Of a stretch of 64,000 nucleotides of DNA, positions 61,069 through 64,000 are shown piece by piece; the first letter of the stretch is position 1, and each line of letters opens with the position of its first letter. The DNA comes from Methylobacterium oxalidis (lineage in GTDB: Bacteria; Pseudomonadota; Alphaproteobacteria; Rhizobiales; Beijerinckiaceae): assembly GCF_007992195.1 (NCBI RefSeq), contig NZ_BJZU01000028.1, positions 1-64,000 on the forward strand, given 5' to 3'. The notes below the pieces were generated by a model that was not told the DNA's origin, made no database searches, and worked only from the letters and a program-made list of their open reading frames with translations. The position numbers and the translations under genes were made by a program.

Positions 61069-62151
61069 ATGCCCGCAGCAGCCTTTCTCCGATCACGCGC
61101 GCTTGCTCTGTCTTCCATCCTGCCCGGCCTGAGCCTTTGCCTCGCGGTGACGGGCGCCGCCCTCGGGCTGGAGATGGTCGAGAAGCATATCTTCGGCCGT
61201 GCGTGGCTGGAGGCTCTGGTCCTCTCCATCGTGCTGGGCACGGCCGTCCGCACGGCCTGGAACCCTGGTCGGCGCTTCGCTCGCGGTATCGCGTTCGGCG
61301 CCAAGACCGTCCTGGAAATCGCCGTCGTCCTGCTCGGCGCCTCGCTCAGCCTCGGGACGCTGCTCGCGGCCGGGCCGGGGCTCCTCGTCGGCATCGCGGT
61401 GGTGGTGGCCCTCGCCATTGCGGCGAGCTACGGCATCGGCCGAGTTCTCGGGTTGACCCCGCGCCTGGCCATCCTCGTCGCCTGCGGCAACTCGATCTGT
61501 GGAAACTCGGCGATCGCGGCGGCGGCCCCGGTGATCGACGCGGACGGCGAGGACGTCGCCTCTTCCATCGCCTTCACCGCCGTGCTCGGCGTTCTCGTCG
61601 TTCTCGGGTTGCCGCTGCTCGTGCCGCTGCTCGGACTCTCACCGATGCAGTACGGTGTGCTCGCGGGGCTCACGGTCTACGCCGTGCCGCAGGTTCTCGC
61701 CGCAACCGCCCCGGTGGCCGCCCTCAGCGTCCAAGTCGGCACCCTGGTCAAGCTGGTCCGCGTGCTGATGCTTGGGCCAGTGGTCCTGGCTCTCTCGCTC
61801 GGGATTAGCTGGCTGCGCGCGGGGACGGGCGTGACCGTACCGCACCGCACGGCCGGCGAGCGCCCCGCCTCGGGCCGGATGCCGCTGCACCGGCTGGTGC
61901 CGTGGTTCATCCTCGCCTTCCTGGCCTTGACGGGTCTTCGCTCCGCGGAGCTCGTTCCCGAAGCGGCTTTGCACCCCATGGCCGCGGCGGCGAACGCGCT
62001 GACCATCGTGTCGATGGCGGCCCTCGGCCTCGGCGTCGACGTGCGCAGCGTCGCCAAGGCGGGACCACGCGTCACCCTGGCGGTAGTCGCTTCGCTCGCC
62101 GCCCTGACGGCCGTGAGCCTCGGGCTGATCCGCCTGCTCGGCATCGCCTGA
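61069..62151 (+). CDS. yeiH: YeiH-family putative sulfate/sulfite exporter
   Basis: A 360-residue membrane protein of the YeiH (UPF0324) family with about ten helices. Starts MPAAAFLRSRALALSSILPG. Conserved: GVLLGA-type stretch here as VLLGASLSLGTL, ACGNSICGNSAIAAAAPVID, LTVYAVPQVLAATAPV and KLVRVLMLGPVV. With the sulfite oxidase next to it, a role in moving sulfite or sulfate is likely. Confidence 0.88.
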   Translation: MPAAAFLRSRALALSSILPGLSLCLAVTGAALGLEMVEKHIFGRAWLEALVLSIVLGTAVRTAWNPGRRFARGIAFGAKTVLEIAVVLLGASLSLGTLLAAGPGLLVGIAVVVALAIAASYGIGRVLGLTPRLAILVACGNSICGNSAIAAAAPVIDADGEDVASSIAFTAVLGVLVVLGLPLLVPLLGLSPMQYGVLAGLTVYAVPQVLAATAPVAALSVQVGTLVKLVRVLMLGPVVLALSLGISWLRAGTGVTVPHRTAGERPASGRMPLHRLVPWFILAFLALTGLRSAELVPEAALHPMAAAANALTIVSMAALGLGVDVRSVAKAGPRVTLAVVASLAALTAVSLGLIRLLGIA

Positions 62152-62215
62152 AATAGGCCTGCCACCCGGCGCGTATGAGCGCGTTGGAGTCCGACCTTCT
62201 GCGATAGAGACACCC

Positions 62216-63307
62216 ATGTCGAGCTTGACCGAGCGTATGGCGCGCCTGATCGTTCATGGGGAGCGCCCCTACAATGCCGAGCCACCGCTGACCCGCCTGC
62301 GGGCCCGTTACCGGACCCCTGCGGAAGACTTCTACGTCCGCTCCCACGGCGACCTGCCGGAGATCGACGCCGCCGCATGGCGCCTGTCCGTCGATGGCGC
62401 GCATGTCGGTCCCCTCGATCTGTCGCTGGCGGATCTGCGCGCGCGTTTTCCCGAGGCGACCGTCACGGCCACGATGCAGTGCGCCGGCAACCGCCGCGCC
62501 GATATGCGGGCGGTCGCCCCAGTCTCGGGCGATCCTTGGGACGGCGGCGCCATCGGGACGGCGGACTGGACCGGCGTCCGCCTCGGCGACGTCCTGCGTG
62601 CGGCGGGCGTAGCGCCAGGAGCGAACCTCCACTCGGACCTCCATGTGGCCTTCGAGAGCCAAGATGTGGTGGAGGGACGGCCCTACGGCGTCTCGATCCC
62701 GCTCGCCAAGGCGGTCGCCGGCGAGACACTGCTGGCCTTCGCGATGAACGGGGCATCGCTGTTGCCCGAGCACGGCTTCCCCGTGCGGGCCGTCGTGCCG
62801 GGCTTCGCGGGCGTGCGCAGCCCGAAATGGCTGAAGCGCATCACGGTGCAGGACCATCCCTCGACCAACCCGATGCAAGCCGACGACTACAAGCTGTTCC
62901 CGCCGGACGTGACGGCCGAGACCGCCAATCCCGCGAAAGGCCACACCATCGAAACGATGCCGCTTAACGCCGCGATCTGCGAGCCCGCGCGCGGAGCCCG
63001 GCTCAAGGCGGGCGAGACCACCATTCGCGGGTACGCCATCGCGGGAGATCGGGCGATCGTGCGCGTCGATGTCTCGGGCGATGGCGGTCGGTCCTGGCAT
63101 CAAGCTACGCTGGAACACGAGGCCGGCGCTCCCTTCGCCTGGACGTTCTGGGAGATCGTGCTGGACCTTCCGTCCGGCGAGCGCGACCTCGTGGTGCGCG
63201 CCTGGGACAGCACCGGGCAGACCCAGCCGGCGCGGCCGGACGAGACGTGGAACTTCAAGGGCTACCTCAGCGCCTCCTGGCACCGTGTGTGGGTCGAGGT
63301 CGCCTGA
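62216..63307 (+). CDS. Molybdenum-dependent sulfite oxidase
   Basis: A 363-residue molybdopterin enzyme. Domain order: oxidoreductase Moco domain (RTPAEDFYVRSHGDLPEID; ATMQCAGNRR with the Mo-ligand Cys; GFPVRAVVPGFAGVRSPKWL) and a C-terminal Mo-co dimerisation domain (IRGYAIAGDRAIVRVDVSGDGG; RVWVEVA). No signal peptide and no heme domain, so it is a cytoplasmic or partner-dependent SorA/SorT-like form. Forms a sulfite module with yeiH and the LysR gene. Confidence 0.92.
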   Translation: MSSLTERMARLIVHGERPYNAEPPLTRLRARYRTPAEDFYVRSHGDLPEIDAAAWRLSVDGAHVGPLDLSLADLRARFPEATVTATMQCAGNRRADMRAVAPVSGDPWDGGAIGTADWTGVRLGDVLRAAGVAPGANLHSDLHVAFESQDVVEGRPYGVSIPLAKAVAGETLLAFAMNGASLLPEHGFPVRAVVPGFAGVRSPKWLKRITVQDHPSTNPMQADDYKLFPPDVTAETANPAKGHTIETMPLNAAICEPARGARLKAGETTIRGYAIAGDRAIVRVDVSGDGGRSWHQATLEHEAGAPFAWTFWEIVLDLPSGERDLVVRAWDSTGQTQPARPDETWNFKGYLSASWHRVWVEVA

Positions 63308-63321
63308 AGGGCCGCCCCCCG

Positions 63322-64000
63322 TCAGGGGGCGGCACGGATCAGGTCGAGCAAGGCGTCGGCGGCGCGACTGCGGTAGCGCTCCTTGTGGCGCAGGACCCGG
63401 AAGGTTCGCGTCGGCAGAGCGAAGGGCACGGCGACGAGCGCTCCGGTTCGCAGAGAGGGTCCGACCACCGCTTCGGATAGAACGCTCGCCCCGGCCCCCG
63501 CCACGACGGCGGCGAGGACAGCCTCGTTCGACGGCAGTTCGAGGGCAACCGTGAGTGCGTCCGGTGCGATGCCCAGCGCGACGATCGCCGCCTCGAAGGC
63601 GGAGCGCGTGCCCGATCCGGGTTCGCGCAGCACCCAGGAGACTGAAGCGAGGTCGGATCGTCCCGACCGCGCGCGTGCGGCCAACGGGTGATCAGGCGCG
63701 ATGACGAGGATCAGCCGGTCCTCGGCGACCGGAGTGCTCGCGAGGCTGCCGTCCTCGATCGGGCCCTCCACGAAGGCGAGTTCCGCCGTCCCGGCTCGGA
63801 CCGCCTCGGCGGCTTCGGCGGTGTTGCCGATGCCGAGCCGCAGGACGATGTCGGGATAGGCCGCCCGAAAGGCGACGAGGTGCCGGGGGAGCCAGTGGCT
63901 GGCGATGGTCTGGCTCGCCTGGATGGACAGCGTGCCGCGCCGCAAGCCGCTGAGGTCCGCGAGCACCTGTTCGGCCGCCTGGGCGCGGGCGAGCACCGCG
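63322..64000 (-). CDS. LysR-family regulator, 5' part beyond window
   Basis: At least 226 residues of the effector-binding domain (LRRGTLSIQASQTIASHWLP; VRAGTAELAFVEGPIEDG; GSGTRSAFEAAIVALGI). The N-terminal helix-turn-helix lies beyond base 64000. Convergent to the sulfite oxidase. YeiE-type LysR proteins control yeiH in enterobacteria, so this may be a sulfite-responsive regulator. Confidence 0.9.
   Translation of the reverse strand, partial: AVLARAQAAEQVLADLSGLRRGTLSIQASQTIASHWLPRHLVAFRAAYPDIVLRLGIGNTAEAAEAVRAGTAELAFVEGPIEDGSLASTPVAEDRLILVIAPDHPLAARARSGRSDLASVSWVLREPGSGTRSAFEAAIVALGIAPDALTVALELPSNEAVLAAVVAGAGASVLSEAVVGPSLRTGALVAVPFALPTRTFRVLRHKERYRSRAADALLDLIRAAP

Overview
The window is GC-rich DNA whose gene families (DUF6894, DUF305/Csp copper proteins, maf-yacG beside tRNA-Phe, a GTTC-N7-GTTC LexA box before umuDC) fit an alphaproteobacterium of the Methylobacterium/Methylorubrum type. 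The genus is an inference from gene content, not a database result. tRNA genes and maf-yacG suggest chromosome; most of the rest is accessory.

1-17.4 kb is a degraded prophage or tail-gene island. It holds an orphan Rap1a/Tai-like protein beside an IS481-family element, small ribbon-helix-helix-like proteins, a serine recombinase with an array of GGTTCA half-sites, a tape-measure gene followed in the -1 frame by a lysozyme-like ORF, a gpD tail hub, unknown proteins, a Rha-type regulator and a 578-residue tyrosine integrase. The integrase abuts the 3' end of tRNA-Phe(GAA), the likely attachment site. No capsid, terminase or portal genes were seen. 17.5-18.7 kb is core: yacG, maf and tRNA-Gly(CCC).

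18.7-34.8 kb is a second accessory block. A leftward operon of overlapping genes is headed by an XRE-type regulator (25050 down to 19836); one product carries a C-terminal DDDIPF tail like that of SSB. A replication-initiator-like gene (29340-31388) sits behind three related 14-18 bp sites. Around these lie several frameshifted or nonsense-broken genes. A second IS481-family element (33305-34350) is inserted at CTAG inside a JAMM/JAB metalloprotease gene; joining the flanks restores the reading frame and shows two further nonsense codons.

34.8-55.5 kb is a stress and metal-resistance region: a DUF2235 hydrolase, LexA-box-controlled umuDC, then a large leftward copper/heavy-metal cluster (CopA ATPase, two DUF305 proteins, a Csp-type copper-storage protein, CzcA/CzcB-type RND efflux, CopZ, DUF411, His-rich proteins) with three near-identical MerR/CueR-type promoters. 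An arsenic cluster follows (MFS transporter, two ArsR, ACR3, two unrelated arsenate reductases, ArsH).

55.6-64 kb holds unknown genes, a compact three-gene operon joining an RNase H-like-fold candidate, an apparently active Ser/Thr kinase and a 62-residue protein (56611-58293; the best candidate for an undescribed system), then a Crp/Fnr regulator divergent from a secreted pentapeptide-repeat protein, and a sulfite module (YeiH-type exporter, molybdenum sulfite oxidase, LysR regulator cut by the window end).
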